A stretch of DNA of 64,000 nt from Acidovorax sp. SUPP3334. Lineage in GTDB: Bacteria > Pseudomonadota > Gammaproteobacteria > Burkholderiales > Burkholderiaceae_C. Shown here in pieces: positions 1 through 9,101 of this stretch; the stretch's first letter is position 1, and the number at the start of each line of letters is the position of its first letter. The notes under the pieces are model-generated. The model was given only the letters and a program-made list of their open reading frames with translations, was not told the origin of the DNA and made no database searches. The stretch is from contig NZ_BQXQ01000008.1 in NCBI RefSeq assembly GCF_030159055.1, positions 1 through 64,000 of the forward strand, written 5' to 3'. The position numbers were made by a program, and so were the translations under genes.

Positions 1-139
1 GGCACGCCAGCCTGTGCTCGCCACAGGTGACCTTGAAATCAATGCGCCGTTTGGCCGTCTTGAGGTCCACCTCGCTGACCGACCACGGTGCCTGCAAACC
101 CAGCGCCGCCGTGAACAAGGTCTCTACGCCAACGCTCAT
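1..139 (-). CDS. ISL3-family transposase, N-terminal fragment cut by window edge
   Basis: Reading leftward from an ATG at 137-139, the frame is open to the window edge and gives 46 residues beginning MSVGVETLFTAALGLQ and then PWSVSEVDL, RIDFKV and C-GEHRLAC. From memory of the family, this is how ISL3-type transposases begin: a short N-terminal segment leading into a cysteine-rich zinc-binding motif, of which the first two cysteines (residues 39 and 46) are visible. The catalytic DDE domain lies outside the window, so activity cannot be judged. I could not identify the terminal inverted repeat or a target duplication to the right of the start codon. Confidence 0.7.
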   Translation of the reverse strand, partial: MSVGVETLFTAALGLQAPWSVSEVDLKTAKRRIDFKVTCGEHRLAC

Positions 140-488
140 CTTCTTGCCTCCGCTTCAGCCCAGCACTATCGCATTACCCCGCGCGTTCCCTGAGGTCAAG
201 TTCCACTCGAAACGGCATAGAACCTTCTTGGCGCCATAGTGGGATACCGCCAAGGCCGCGCCCACCGAAAGAGCGGCTAAACAGAACCCTTCCTGCATCG
301 TTGCCGCATTGCAGTACTGCCTGCGATACGGCGCCCGGCCAGAACCGCTGCGCTCGGTTCTTTAAGCCGTTCCGTTCTAAAGGCAGGAGCTTGGAATGGG
401 TGAACGAGCAGGCGCGCTCGGCGGCCACCCCCGCCCTGTCCAGGTCAGCGAAGAACCCGCTCTTTGATCGAGCGACCGCTGCATCCGC
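140..488. other. Intergenic region between transposase start and lipoprotein gene
   Basis: About 350 bases without a supportable gene. The left end should contain the transposase promoter and the end of the insertion element, but no clear terminal repeat stands out. An 84-codon frame on the minus strand (174-428) has no ribosome-binding site or recognisable protein character and is not accepted. Confidence 0.4.
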
Positions 489-1007
489 TCAGCACCCCGC
501 CGGCCGGTTTCCGCGCAGGGTGAGCAGGCCGGTGACCCGCAGTGTGTCACCCGTGCCGTCCGTGGCCGTCAGGCGCTTGTTGACGATCTCCAGGTAATCG
601 CGGCTGTGGTGCACGTCGGTGTCGTCGCCATCGCCATTGGCGGTGGCGAACTCGCGGCCGCGCACGTTCAGGATCAGCCGGTAGAGCGAATCGGCATTGG
701 TCGCGTAGCGCACCGTGCCGGAGGCCGTGCCGTCGCCGCCCACCCGGTCGGCCCCGTCGAAGCCGAAGCTGCACATCTCGGGGTCTGTGCCGGTGGCGGG
801 CAGCTTGGTGACTTCGATGGCGTTGATGTTTCCGTCGCCATAAGCGCCGTCCAGGCCGCTGACCGAGGCATTGGTCACGGTGAGCGAGGCTGCGCGTCCA
901 TCCAGGGAATCGCTGCCCCCGCCGCACGCGGACAAAAGCGCGGCGCAGGCCAGCAGGAAGGACAGGGCAGAGAGGGTTTTGAGAGTCGCTCCTACACTGC
1001 GCGCCAT
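489..1007 (-). CDS. Hypothetical lipoprotein with lipobox LLSAC
   Basis: A 172-residue protein starting at the ATG at 1005-1007. Residues 1-30 form a lipoprotein signal (positive start, hydrophobic run, then LLSAC-GGG), so the mature protein is predicted to be lipid-anchored at a cysteine. The rest is Asp/Gly/Thr-rich and looks like a beta-rich exported domain. I do not recognise the family. A longer upstream frame exists (start at 1226), but its extra residues are the antisense of the next gene and would bury the signal peptide, so the internal start is preferred. The gene is divergent from the phytase-like gene and the two start codons share one CATG. Confidence 0.6.
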   Translation of the reverse strand: MARSVGATLKTLSALSFLLACAALLSACGGGSDSLDGRAASLTVTNASVSGLDGAYGDGNINAIEVTKLPATGTDPEMCSFGFDGADRVGGDGTASGTVRYATNADSLYRLILNVRGREFATANGDGDDTDVHHSRDYLEIVNKRLTATDGTGDTLRVTGLLTLRGNRPAGC

Positions 1008-2213
1008 GCCAGCGACCCGCCCGCCGCCTGTGAGACAACGCCCCTGGGGATGCCGGGCAGCCTGCGCTGCAGCATCGGCCGCGCTGCTGACGGCCTGCAC
1101 TGGCGCGCGGCAGGCCCCTGAGCCAGCGCCCGCCACCGCGCCCCCCGCGCTGCGCCTGATCGGCACCGCCGCCATCGCCCCGGGCACCGAGGTGCTGGGC
1201 ACGACCTTCGGCGGTATCTCGGGCATCGACTACGACCCGGTGCGGGGCCGCTGGCTGCTGATCAGCGATGACCGCTCGGCCCTGCAGCCGGTGCGCATCT
1301 ACACCGCCACGCTGCGCTACACCGCCACGCAGATGGAGGCTCCCGCGATCACCGGCACCGCGCCGCTGCGCCAGGCCAGCGGCGCGCCCTTTCCCTCGCC
1401 CCGCCGGCCAGAGCCCGGTGTGGACGTGCCCGATGCGGAGGCCGTGCGCTGGCTGCCGGGCGGAGACGGTTTGCTGTGGACGAGCGAAGGCGACTTCGCG
1501 CGCGGATTCGGGCCGCAGTTGCGCGAAGCCCGGGCAGATGGCGCGTGGGTTCGGAATTTCCCGCTGCCCGCAGCCTTCACCCCTTCCGCCGACCGCCAGC
1601 GCGGCCCGCGCGCCAATGCCACGCTGGAGGGTCTTGCGCTCTCGCCCGACGGCCGCACCGCCTGGCTGGCCATGGAGGCGGCCTGGGTGCAGGACGGCCC
1701 CCGGCCCACGCCGCAGGCGCCGGGCGGGCCGCTGCGCATCACGGCCATCGACATCGCGAGCGGCGAGGCGCTGCGCCAGATCGCCTACGTGCCGGACGCC
1801 GTCGCCCACGCACGCCGCATCCCCTGGGGGCCGCAATGGAACGGCGTGAGCGAGATCCTGGCGGACGGGCCGCACCACCTGCTGGTGCTGGAGCGCAGCT
1901 ACAGCGCAGGCGCGGGCTTTTCCGCGCGGCTGTATCGCATCGACACCCGCGCGGGCAGCGACACGCTGGCGCTGCCCGCGCTGAAAACCGAGGGCACCGC
2001 CCTTGACACGGCCACGCCGAAGACGCTGGTGGCCGACCTGGGCCAGTTGGGCGCCGGCACGCTGGACAACCTGGAAGGCATGGCCTGGGGCCCGCCGCTG
2101 CCCACGGGCGGGCGCGTGATCGTGTTCGTGAGCGACGACAACTTCAACCCGGCGCAGGCCACGCAGTTCATCGCGGTGGAATACCGCCCGGCGGCCACGG
2201 GGACGGCCGCGCC

Positions 2214-2217
<4 letters not shown>
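1006..2217 (+). CDS. Esterase-like phytase-family lipoprotein
   Basis: A 403-residue protein starting at ATG 1006. Residues 1-30 are a lipoprotein signal ending LLTAC-TG. The remainder matches the esterase-like domain found in phytase-related exported proteins: a beta-propeller-like pattern with GGISGIDYDP, WLLISDD, EGLALSPDGRTAWLAME and, near the end, NLEGMAWGP and VIVFVSDDNFN. Family members are thought to be cell-envelope phosphoesterases or esterases; the substrate cannot be read from sequence. No convincing ribosome-binding site precedes the ATG, and the frame stays open upstream to 871, but the signal peptide fixes the likely start. The stop overlaps the next start as ATGA (2214-2217), so the two genes are probably translationally coupled. 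Confidence 0.75.
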
Positions 2218-2915
<698 letters not shown>

Positions 2916-3014
2916 ACGATCTCTGGGTGTGACTCAAGGCCCATGGCCCGCGCCGCCTCCGGGGCTCTGCCACGCACGCGGCGGGGGCCTTTGCACTTGG
3001 GGTACAACCGGCGC

Positions 3015-3668
3015 ATGAAAGTGAAGTCCTTGCAGGATCTCCAGCCGATGCGCCAGGCCCTGGCAGAGGCGGCCGAGCGCGAGGCCCGGCTGCTGCGCGA
3101 GCGGCAGGAGGCCGCGCGACGTGCGCGGGCCGAGCTGATGCTGTTCGAGAACGCCGTCGGGCCCGTGCAGGCCCTGCGCGGCCAGCACGACCGGCGCTGG
3201 CACCGGCCCCTGCCGCCCGAGCCGCTGCCCGTGCAGCGCGAGCTGGACGAAGAACGGGTGCTGATGGAATCCATCAGCGACGAGTTCGACGTGACGACCC
3301 TGCTGGATGTGGACGATCAGATGAGCTACCGCCGCAGCGGCATCGGCCCCGAGGTGACGCGCCGCCTGCGCGCGGGCCACTGGAGCATTCAGCGCCAGCT
3401 CGACCTGCACGGCCTGCGCACCGACGAAGCGCGCGAGGCGCTGGGCGACTTCATCCGCCTGGCGCACCGCATCGGCCTGCGTTGCGTGCGCGTGGTGCAC
3501 GGAAAAGGCCTGGGCTCGCCCGGCAAGACGCCGGTGCTCAAGGGCCGCGTGCAAAGCTGGCTGGTGCAAAAGAAAGAGGTGCTGGCCTTCGTGCAGGCGC
3601 GGCCCGCCGAGGGCGGCGCGGGTGCGCTGGTGGTGCTGCTGCAGCCGGTGCAGCGGCGGGAGCACTGA
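3015..3668 (+). CDS. Smr (MutS2 C-terminal-like) domain protein
   Basis: A 217-residue soluble protein. Residues 1-50 are charged and probably coiled (LAEAAEREARLLRERQEAARRA). Residues ~125-215 form the Smr domain with its hallmark LDLHGL (QRQLDLHGLRTDEAREAL) and VVHGKGLGS motifs, followed by VLKGRVQSWL. Stand-alone Smr proteins are nucleic-acid nucleases or nicking enzymes, related to the MutS2 tail. I chose ATG 3015 because conserved-looking sequence starts there; the open frame reaching 2943 adds only low-complexity residues. A TACAAC just upstream of the ATG could be a -10 element giving a very short leader. It converges on the histidine kinase gene with a 12-base gap. Confidence 0.82.
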   Translation: MKVKSLQDLQPMRQALAEAAEREARLLRERQEAARRARAELMLFENAVGPVQALRGQHDRRWHRPLPPEPLPVQRELDEERVLMESISDEFDVTTLLDVDDQMSYRRSGIGPEVTRRLRAGHWSIQRQLDLHGLRTDEAREALGDFIRLAHRIGLRCVRVVHGKGLGSPGKTPVLKGRVQSWLVQKKEVLAFVQARPAEGGAGALVVLLQPVQRREH

Positions 3669-3680
3669 GCCGCTGTCCGG

Positions 3681-5195
3681 TCAGGCGCCCCGACTGCGCG
3701 GCCCCGGCACCAGCCCCCGCATCTCGACCCGCACCGACAAGCCCTTGAGGCTGTCGCTCTTGCCCAGGTGCAGGCCGCCGCCGTAAGCCTGCACGATCTG
3801 GCTGGCGATGGCCAGGCCCAGGCCGCTGCCCTGCACCGTTTCGTCGAACCGCAGGCCGCGTTGACCGGCCGCCTGCAACTGCTCGGCCGTCATGCCGGGG
3901 CCGTCGTCTTCGATGTCGATGCGCAGGCCGGGGTGCTCGGCGCCCTCTTCCACGGCCGGGCCCGCCGCCAGCGTGAGCCGCACCTGCGAGGCGGCCCACT
4001 TGCCCGCGTTGTCCAGCAGGTTGCCCAGCACTTCTTCCAGATCGGCCCGCTCGCCGCGCCACCGCAGGGGGCCCGCGGCGTGGTCCTGCAGCGACCAGTC
4101 CAGCGCTTGCGCGGCGTGCAGGCGCCGCATCATCGACAGCACCTGCGATGCGCACTCCCGCACATCCACCGCCTGGCCCGCAGCGCCGGGGTGGGCGTGC
4201 AGCGCATCGCTCAGGGTGCGGCCCTGGTAGCGGTCCACCAGTTGGGCCATCGCATCGACCTGCTGCTGCACCTCGTGGCTGGCCACCTGGGGATGGGCGC
4301 TGGCCTGCGCGCTCAGCAGCGCCAGGGGTTTCTTGAGGGCGTGGTTCAGGTCCACGGCGTGGGCGCGGGCCCGCGCCACCACATGGGCGTTGTGGGCGAG
4401 CAGGCCGGCCAGTTCGTTTTGCAAGGGCTGCAGGTCACGCCCCGTGGGGGCGGCCAGGTGCTCGGACAGATGCGCCGCCACATCGGTGTGCTGCCCTTCG
4501 GGCGCCCGCAGGGCCGCCAGCAGCGCCTCCAGCCGCCGCAGCGGTGCCAGGCCGACGCGCACCTGCAGCCAGGCCAGGCCGCCGGCCAGCAGCATCAGCG
4601 TCAGCCCGGCCAGCACCAGGGTGCGGTCGATCTGCCGCAGGCTGCCCTGCAGTTGCCCGGCGGGCCCGTACACGGTGAGCGCCACCGGCGCGGGGGGCTG
4701 GCCCAGGGTGATGGGCACGGTCAGCGCGAGCAGGGGCTCCTGCAGCGGCCCGGTGGCCAGGTGCAACACCTGGGAGCCGCGCGCGGGTTTCGGCCCGATG
4801 GGCAGGCGGTCCATGTCCCACAGCGACCGCGAGCGCAGCACTTCGCCGCCTGCGAAAGCACGCCAGTACCAGCCGGCGTAAATGGCGCTGAATTCGTCCG
4901 CACCGCCGGAGGCCTCGCGCAGGCCGCCTGCCGGTTCCCGCTGCAGCCGCGCGCCCACGCGCTGGGCCTTTTCGCGAAGGATCTGCTCGAAGCCGCCCAG
5001 CAGGCTTTGCTCCATCTGCCCGCGCAGCCACAGGCCGCCCGCAGCCACCAGCAGCAGCATGGGAACCAGCGCCAGCACCGCGATGCGCGTGGCCATGGGC
5101 CATTGGGCCAGCGCGAGCGCCCAGGCCACAAAACCCCGGGCCGGCGTGGGCTGCGCCTTGGATTCGCCGCTCGGGCCGGGGCGGCTTTGCGTCAT
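3681..5195 (-). CDS. Sensor histidine kinase of PepSY-linked two-component system
   Basis: A 504-residue inner-membrane kinase. The first membrane helix is at ~38-58 (IAVLALVPMLLLVAAGGLWL), followed by a periplasmic region to ~185 and a second helix (LVLAGLTLMLLAGGLAWL). The H-box is unusual, VDLNHALKKPLALL, with His followed by Ala-Leu-Lys-Lys-Pro. The C-terminal ATPase domain shows the N box (LGNLLDNAGKWA), a G1 box (DDGPGM) and a G2 box (GSGLGLAI). The overall form is of the PhoQ/QseC type. It is the last gene of a PepSY-regulator-kinase operon, 19 bases after the response regulator stop. The signal sensed is unknown. Confidence 0.88.
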   Translation of the reverse strand: MTQSRPGPSGESKAQPTPARGFVAWALALAQWPMATRIAVLALVPMLLLVAAGGLWLRGQMEQSLLGGFEQILREKAQRVGARLQREPAGGLREASGGADEFSAIYAGWYWRAFAGGEVLRSRSLWDMDRLPIGPKPARGSQVLHLATGPLQEPLLALTVPITLGQPPAPVALTVYGPAGQLQGSLRQIDRTLVLAGLTLMLLAGGLAWLQVRVGLAPLRRLEALLAALRAPEGQHTDVAAHLSEHLAAPTGRDLQPLQNELAGLLAHNAHVVARARAHAVDLNHALKKPLALLSAQASAHPQVASHEVQQQVDAMAQLVDRYQGRTLSDALHAHPGAAGQAVDVRECASQVLSMMRRLHAAQALDWSLQDHAAGPLRWRGERADLEEVLGNLLDNAGKWAASQVRLTLAAGPAVEEGAEHPGLRIDIEDDGPGMTAEQLQAAGQRGLRFDETVQGSGLGLAIASQIVQAYGGGLHLGKSDSLKGLSVRVEMRGLVPGPRSRGA

Positions 5196-5214
5196 CGCTG
5201 GCCGGCGCGGCGCA

Positions 5215-5889
5215 TCAGCCGGGCACCTCGGGAAAGACCAGCCGAAAGCCCTGGCCGCGCTCGGTCACCAACTGGGGCGAGCCGCCGAGCTTTCGGCGGA
5301 TGCGGCCGATCAGCACATCCAGCGTGTTCGAGTCGGGGTCGAGATCGCGCGCGTACACGTGCTCGCCGATGTCGGTGCGGGTAAGCAGCTTGCCCGGGTG
5401 GTGCATGAAGTACGCAAGAATCTTGTGCTCCTGCGCGGTGAGCTGCAGGCTTTGCCCCTGCAGCGAAAAGCGGCCCTGCACCACGTCGTATTCCAGCGGG
5501 CCGGCCCGCAGCACGGCGGCGGTCGAGCCGGCGGCGCGGCGCAGCATGGCGCGCAGGCGCAGCACCACTTCGTCCATGAGGAACGGCTTGGTCAGGTAGT
5601 CGTCGGCGCCTGCGTTGAAGCCGGCGACCTTGTCGCTCCAGCGGTTGCGGGCGGTGAGCACCAGCACGGGCCAGCCGCAGCCCGCCTCGCGCCAGTCGCG
5701 CAGCACGCTCAGGCCGTCCTTGAGCGGAAGCCCCAGGTCCAGCACGGCGGCGCTGTAGGCTTCGGCGCTGCCGGCAAAAGAGGCGGCCTCGCCGTCGTGC
5801 TCCACATCCACCGCGAACCCCGCGGCCTCCAGCGCCGTGCGCAGTTGCGCGGCCAGCGCGGCATCGTCTTCCACGACCAATATGCGCAT
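5215..5889 (-). CDS. OmpR/PhoP-type response regulator
   Basis: A 224-residue regulator. The receiver domain (1-~115) begins MRILVVEDDAAL, has the phospho-acceptor aspartate in AVLDLGLP and the conserved lysine in DDYLTKPF. The C-terminal winged helix (~128-222) contains LTAQEHKILAYFMHHPGKLL and the recognition-helix region SNTLDVLIGRIRRKLG. It is presumably phosphorylated by the kinase encoded downstream. Its ATG overlaps the stop of the PepSY gene (TGATG at 5887-5891), so the two are translationally coupled. A likely target is the divergent PepSY gene at 6763, judged only from position. Confidence 0.92.
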   Translation of the reverse strand: MRILVVEDDAALAAQLRTALEAAGFAVDVEHDGEAASFAGSAEAYSAAVLDLGLPLKDGLSVLRDWREAGCGWPVLVLTARNRWSDKVAGFNAGADDYLTKPFLMDEVVLRLRAMLRRAAGSTAAVLRAGPLEYDVVQGRFSLQGQSLQLTAQEHKILAYFMHHPGKLLTRTDIGEHVYARDLDPDSNTLDVLIGRIRRKLGGSPQLVTERGQGFRLVFPEVPG

Positions 5890-6626
5890 CAGTCGTCCGC
5901 CTTTCGCCGTATGACTTCGAGGGTGACGGCATCGACCTCCAGCTCCAGCTTGAAGCCGTTGGGCTGCTGCAGCTCCACGCTGTAGTAGGCGCGGCGCCGG
6001 TGGTCGGTTTCCAGTTCGATCTCCAGCACCAGTCCGGAAAAGCGCGGCTGCAGCGATTCCAGCACCGCGTCCATGGACTTGGTCGCAGCCGGCGCGGAGG
6101 AGGCCTGGGGCGGGTGCAGCACCTCGCCGGTGTTGACGTCCAGCAGCAGCTTCAACTCGCCGGCGGGCCGGTCCGACAGCTTGACCTCGTACACGGCCTT
6201 GCCCTGGGCGTCGCGCTCGAACTCGGCATTGACCACGCGCGAGCCGTAGCGCTGCTCCACCTGCCGGATGTACCTGGCCATCTGCGCCAGCGTGACGGGT
6301 TGCGCGGGGCCATCGCGCTCCTGTGCCACCACGGAGCCGGTGGCGGCGTCCACCAGCACTTCGCGCTTGTTGCCCCGCGCATCGATCACGGTGATCTCGT
6401 AGCGCAGCTCGCCCTTGCGCCCGCGCTTGCTCTCGACTTCGATGACCCGGCCGGCGTACTGGCGGCTGATGTCCGCAATGATGCTGTTGAGGGGCTTGAG
6501 CTGGCCGTTCAGCACGCCGCGCCGCGCCGCGTCCTGCTCGGCCGCAGGCGCCTGCACGCACGCCAGCGCCGCCGCCAGGCAGGCGGCGGCCCGCAGTGCG
6601 CAGAGGCCCAGGGTCCGGTTTTTCAT
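5889..6626 (-). CDS. Exported protein with tandem PepSY domains
   Basis: A 245-residue protein with a signal peptide (residues 1-~29, ending CVQAPAAE). At least two PepSY-like repeats follow, seen as repeating helix-strand-strand units: IIADISRQYAGRVIEVE...LRYEITVIDARGNKREVLVDAATGSVV, then MARYIRQVEQRYGSRVVNAEFE...VYEVKLSD...LLDVNTGEVL, and a third LEIELETD...YYSVELQQPNGFKLELEVDAVTLEVI. PepSY domains are periplasmic and inhibitory or sensory in known cases. As first gene of an operon with a regulator and kinase, it may modulate the kinase in the periplasm. That role is inference. Confidence 0.82.
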   Translation of the reverse strand: MKNRTLGLCALRAAACLAAALACVQAPAAEQDAARRGVLNGQLKPLNSIIADISRQYAGRVIEVESKRGRKGELRYEITVIDARGNKREVLVDAATGSVVAQERDGPAQPVTLAQMARYIRQVEQRYGSRVVNAEFERDAQGKAVYEVKLSDRPAGELKLLLDVNTGEVLHPPQASSAPAATKSMDAVLESLQPRFSGLVLEIELETDHRRRAYYSVELQQPNGFKLELEVDAVTLEVIRRKADD

Positions 6627-6658
6627 CGCGGGATTATTGCCGGCGCGGTTAAACGGCC

Positions 6659-6677
6659 CATGAACGGGCGCTTCATG
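6659..6677. promoter_or_regulatory. Inverted repeat in divergent PepSY promoter region
   Basis: CATGAA, seven bases, TTCATG: a perfect 6-base dyad in the 136-base gap between the two divergent PepSY genes. It sits where an operator would act on both. The imperfectly repeated GGTTTAGGAACGGTT follows it (6681-6695). Binding by the adjacent OmpR-type regulator is a guess from position; such regulators more often use direct repeats. Confidence 0.35.
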
Positions 6678-6762
6678 GAAGGTTTAGGAACGGTTGCGCA
6701 CACTGCCCCCAGTTCTTGCAAACCCCTGCAACCACCACCGCAACCCGAAAGGAAAAAGCACC

Positions 6763-7413
6763 ATGAAAAAGACCGCCGTGACCCTGGCCATCGCCGCCGC
6801 TGCCGCCGCATCCGCCGCCATTCCTTCCATGGCATGGGCGCTGACGGCCCAGGAAGCCGCCAACGTGATCACCCAGCACCAGTACGTCGCGCCGCAGGAC
6901 CTGCAAAAGCGATACGGCTACTGGAGCGCCGATGCCGTCGCCCTCGATGGCCTGCGCGTGGACGTGCTGGTCAACGACGCGGACGGCACCCTCACCACCG
7001 TGCGCAAGAGCGACATCGGCGGCGCGCTGCCCAGCGTGGATCGGGTGGCGCAGGCGCTGCGCGCCAGGGGCTACGGCTTCGTGTACGACGTGGAGCTGGA
7101 CGACGGCTTCTGGGAAGCCAAGGCGCGCCAGTCCGCCAACCAGGCCGAGAAGGTGGAGTTCGTGCTGCACCCCGTCACGCTGGAGGTGCTGAGCCAGGTG
7201 GGCCGCAGCGGCGGCACGGTCAACAACCAGCCGGTGCTGGGCGCCGACCAGGTGCTGCAGGCCCTGCAGCAGGCCGGCTACACCCGGGTGCACGGCATCG
7301 AATACGAAGACGGCTACTGGGAGGCCGAGGCCACCAACCTGGCCAACCTGTCGGTGGAGCTGCGCGTGGAGCCCACCACCGGCAAGGTGATCAGCGAACG
7401 GCTGGACGATTGA
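6763..7413 (+). CDS. Exported PepSY-domain protein, divergent from two-component operon
   Basis: A 216-residue protein with a clear signal peptide (MKKTAVTLAIAAAAAASAAI...AWA-LTA, cleaved near residue 27). The mature part is two PepSY-like repeats of similar layout: VDRVAQALRARGYGFVYDVELDDGFWEAKA...VEFVLHPVTLEVL and ADQVLQALQQAGYTRVHGIEYEDGYWEAEA...VELRVEPTTGKVI. The start ATG has AAAGGA upstream. Proteins of this type are small periplasmic proteins of unknown molecular role. The divergent layout with a PepSY-regulator-kinase operon suggests it is that system's regulon member. Confidence 0.82.
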   Translation: MKKTAVTLAIAAAAAASAAIPSMAWALTAQEAANVITQHQYVAPQDLQKRYGYWSADAVALDGLRVDVLVNDADGTLTTVRKSDIGGALPSVDRVAQALRARGYGFVYDVELDDGFWEAKARQSANQAEKVEFVLHPVTLEVLSQVGRSGGTVNNQPVLGADQVLQALQQAGYTRVHGIEYEDGYWEAEATNLANLSVELRVEPTTGKVISERLDD

Positions 7414-7442
7414 TTTCACGCGGCTGCCGGCAGCCGCAGAGC

Positions 7443-7479
7443 ATCAGGCCCTGGCATGCGCGAGCACCCAGGGCCTGAT
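7443..7479. terminator. 12-base perfect inverted repeat after PepSY gene
   Basis: Arms 7443-7454 (ATCAGGCCCTGG) and 7468-7479 are perfectly complementary around a 13-base loop, 30 bases after the PepSY stop. There is no T-run, so it would be an imperfect intrinsic terminator or an mRNA-end stabiliser. The following ~200 bases hold no supportable gene; a minus-strand fragment ending at about 7587 reads GKGTSKYRLDLSR and may be the tail of a lost gene. Confidence 0.45.
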
Positions 7480-7680
7480 CGGCTGGTGCAGCGCAGCCGC
7501 CCGATGGAGTTGGACAGCCAGCCGCGCTCCATGAATGGCGGGTCATGGCCGGCGAGCCGATGAAGCCCGCCAGCCAAGCCGCGTTACCTGGACAGATCCA
7601 GCCGGTACTTGGACGTGCCCTTGCCCGAGCCGCCCACCCGCATGCACCCGATGGCCGATGCCCACCCGGCCGGCGCGCGT

Positions 7681-7942
7681 TCAGTCCGCGACGGCGATCA
7701 GGTCCACCTCGACCGAGGCGTTCTTGGGCAGTTGCAGCACGCCGACCGAGGTGCGCGTGTGCGCCCACGGCGCCGGTCACCACCACGGTATCGCCCACGC
7801 GCGGAATCTGCCCGCTCAGGTAGATCTGCCGGCCGTCGCGCACCAGCGGAACGTAGTTGCCGCCGATCTTGATCTCGCCATCGAACCGATGGCCCAGGGC
7901 CTGTGCTTCCTCTTCGAACCGTGCATCGCAAGACATCGCCAT
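7681..7942 (-). pseudogene. RidA/YjgF-family gene with internal deletion
   Basis: The N-terminal third is intact: MSCDARFEEEAQALG, IKIGGNYVPLVRDG, IYLSGQIPRVGD. After VVVTGAVGA the reading frame shifts, and the typical C-terminal end of the family follows in another frame: AHTRTSVGVLQLPKNASVEV and then DLIAVAD and a stop at 7681. The central ~65 residues that normally link these parts are missing. RidA-family trimers hydrolyse reactive enamine/imine intermediates; this copy cannot fold normally. Two ATGs lie 6 bases apart at the start (7942 and 7936), after a GGAA. Confidence 0.8.
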
Positions 7943-8005
7943 TTCCTTTTTTCGGGGGGGTGAATCTGTGGGCAGGGCGGCAGGTGCCGCGGGTGGAATG
8001 CGCGC

Positions 8006-8063
8006 CAAAAAGGCCTCCAGCGCAATAAAAACGCCGGCATGCAGCTACAAAAACAATAGCAAA
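8006..8063. repeat. Interspersed repeat copy A
   Basis: Plus-strand orientation. It has the conserved left core GGCCTCCAGCGCAATA and a right-hand hairpin GCTAC-N7-ATAGC (one mismatch in the stem). It lies between the truncated haemoglobin gene and the RidA pseudogene. It is one of seven copies in this window, described in the findings. Confidence 0.75.
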
Positions 8064-8090
8064 CGGATTTATTGATGCCGCGCTGGCCGG

Positions 8091-8507
8091 TCAACCGCCG
8101 CGGTTGCGCATCCAGTCGGCCGTGCCCATGAAGCTCTCGCGCAGGCGGGTGCGCAGGTCGGCGGGCACGCCGGTCTCGCCCATGGCCTGGTCCATGCAAT
8201 CGACCCACTGGTCGCGCTCCTTGATGCCGATGGAAAACGGCATGTGCCGCATGCGCAGGCGCGGGTGGCCGAAGCGGCTCTGGTAGTGGTCGGGCCCGCC
8301 GAGCCAGCCGCACAGGAACCAGAACAGCTTGTCGCGCGCGTCCGCCAGGGTGCTGCCGTGCGCTGCGCGCAGTTCGGCATAGCCGGGTTCCAGGTCCATC
8401 AGGTCGTAGAAGCGATCGACCAGCGCGCGCACGCGCTCTTCGCCGCCGATCCATTCGAAGGGCGTGGCAGGGGCGGCGGGCGCGGGCGGGGATTCGGACA
8501 GGGACAT
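8091..8507 (-). CDS. Group II truncated haemoglobin (2/2HbO type)
   Basis: A 138-residue globin. It starts MSLSESPPAPAAPATPFEWIGGEERVRALVDRFYDLMD; the FY pair matches the B9/B10 Phe-Tyr that contacts the distal haem ligand. YQSRFGHPRLRMRHMPF carries the proximal histidine region and WVDCMDQAM the G8 tryptophan typical of group II. Length and motifs are normal for the family. These proteins bind oxygen or NO with high affinity and are linked to NO/peroxide handling. It stands alone, flanked by repeat copy A downstream. Confidence 0.88.
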   Translation of the reverse strand: MSLSESPPAPAAPATPFEWIGGEERVRALVDRFYDLMDLEPGYAELRAAHGSTLADARDKLFWFLCGWLGGPDHYQSRFGHPRLRMRHMPFSIGIKERDQWVDCMDQAMGETGVPADLRTRLRESFMGTADWMRNRGG

Positions 8508-8707
8508 GGCGGCGGGCGAAGGGGAGCAATCCAGCCCTCGATTGTAGAAAGCGCCGCCCCGCGTTCGCCGCCCGACCGCACGCAGGCGAACACCGCCACT
8601 GCCGTGAACACGGTCACCCCGGCCAGCACGCGCAGCAAGGCGGCGAAGACATGGTCGTAGCGCCGCTGCAGCTCGTCCTGCGAGAGCCGGGGCAGCAGCG
8701 CCCGGGC

Positions 8708-9004
8708 ACGGGACAGGCCCCGCGCGGGCGCCTGCGGGTGAGCCTGCCCGAGTTCAAGGCGCTCTACCCCGACGTGGAACTGGAGCTGGACTTCAACGAC
8801 CGCCTGGTCTAAATGCCCGACTTCCTGGCGAAGGACGCCATCGAGCGGGGCGAACTGCAGCAGGTACTGGCCACGCACCTGGTGCACACCGGGCAGTTCT
8901 CGGCGCTGTGGCCGTAGAGCCGGCAGCCATCGCCCAAGGTGCGGGCGTTCGTGGACTTCATCAGCGAGCGGCTGTTTCAGGACCACCGAGCCACCAGCGT
9001 TTGA
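8708..9004 (+). pseudogene. LysR-family regulator remnant
   Basis: One plus-strand frame reads GQAPRGRLRVSLPEFKALYP and DVELELDFNDRLV, then a TAA at 8810-8812. It continues MPDFLAKDAIERGELQQVL and HTGQFSALWP, a TAG at 8915-8917, then SRQPSPKVRAFVDFISERLF and a stop at 9002-9004. These are the first strand and last part of a LysR effector-binding domain. The intervening ~100 or more residues and the whole N-terminal helix-turn-helix are gone. The remnant is therefore both deleted and interrupted. The ~200 bases to its left contain a minus-strand hydrophobic stretch (LLRVLAGVTVFTAVAVFACV) that may be a relic of another membrane protein; no start is visible. Confidence 0.85.
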
Positions 9005-9055
9005 ATCAAAAAGCCCTCCAGCGCATATTCCTCTAGGGGATATAGCTATCAAAAA
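9005..9055. repeat. Interspersed repeat copy B
   Basis: Plus-strand orientation. Bases 9016-9052 (37 bases, beginning CTCCAGCGCATATTCC) are identical to 55176-55212 in copy F, 46 kb away. The right-hand hairpin is decayed here. It lies between the LysR remnant and the permease gene. Confidence 0.8.
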
Positions 9056-9101
9056 AGGAGCGTTCTCGATCAATGCTTCCCGGCCGCCCTGTTCCGCCGC
9101 C

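Noticed and set aside
174-428. 84-residue minus-strand frame in the left intergenic region
   Set aside because: It has no ribosome-binding site and no recognisable protein pattern.
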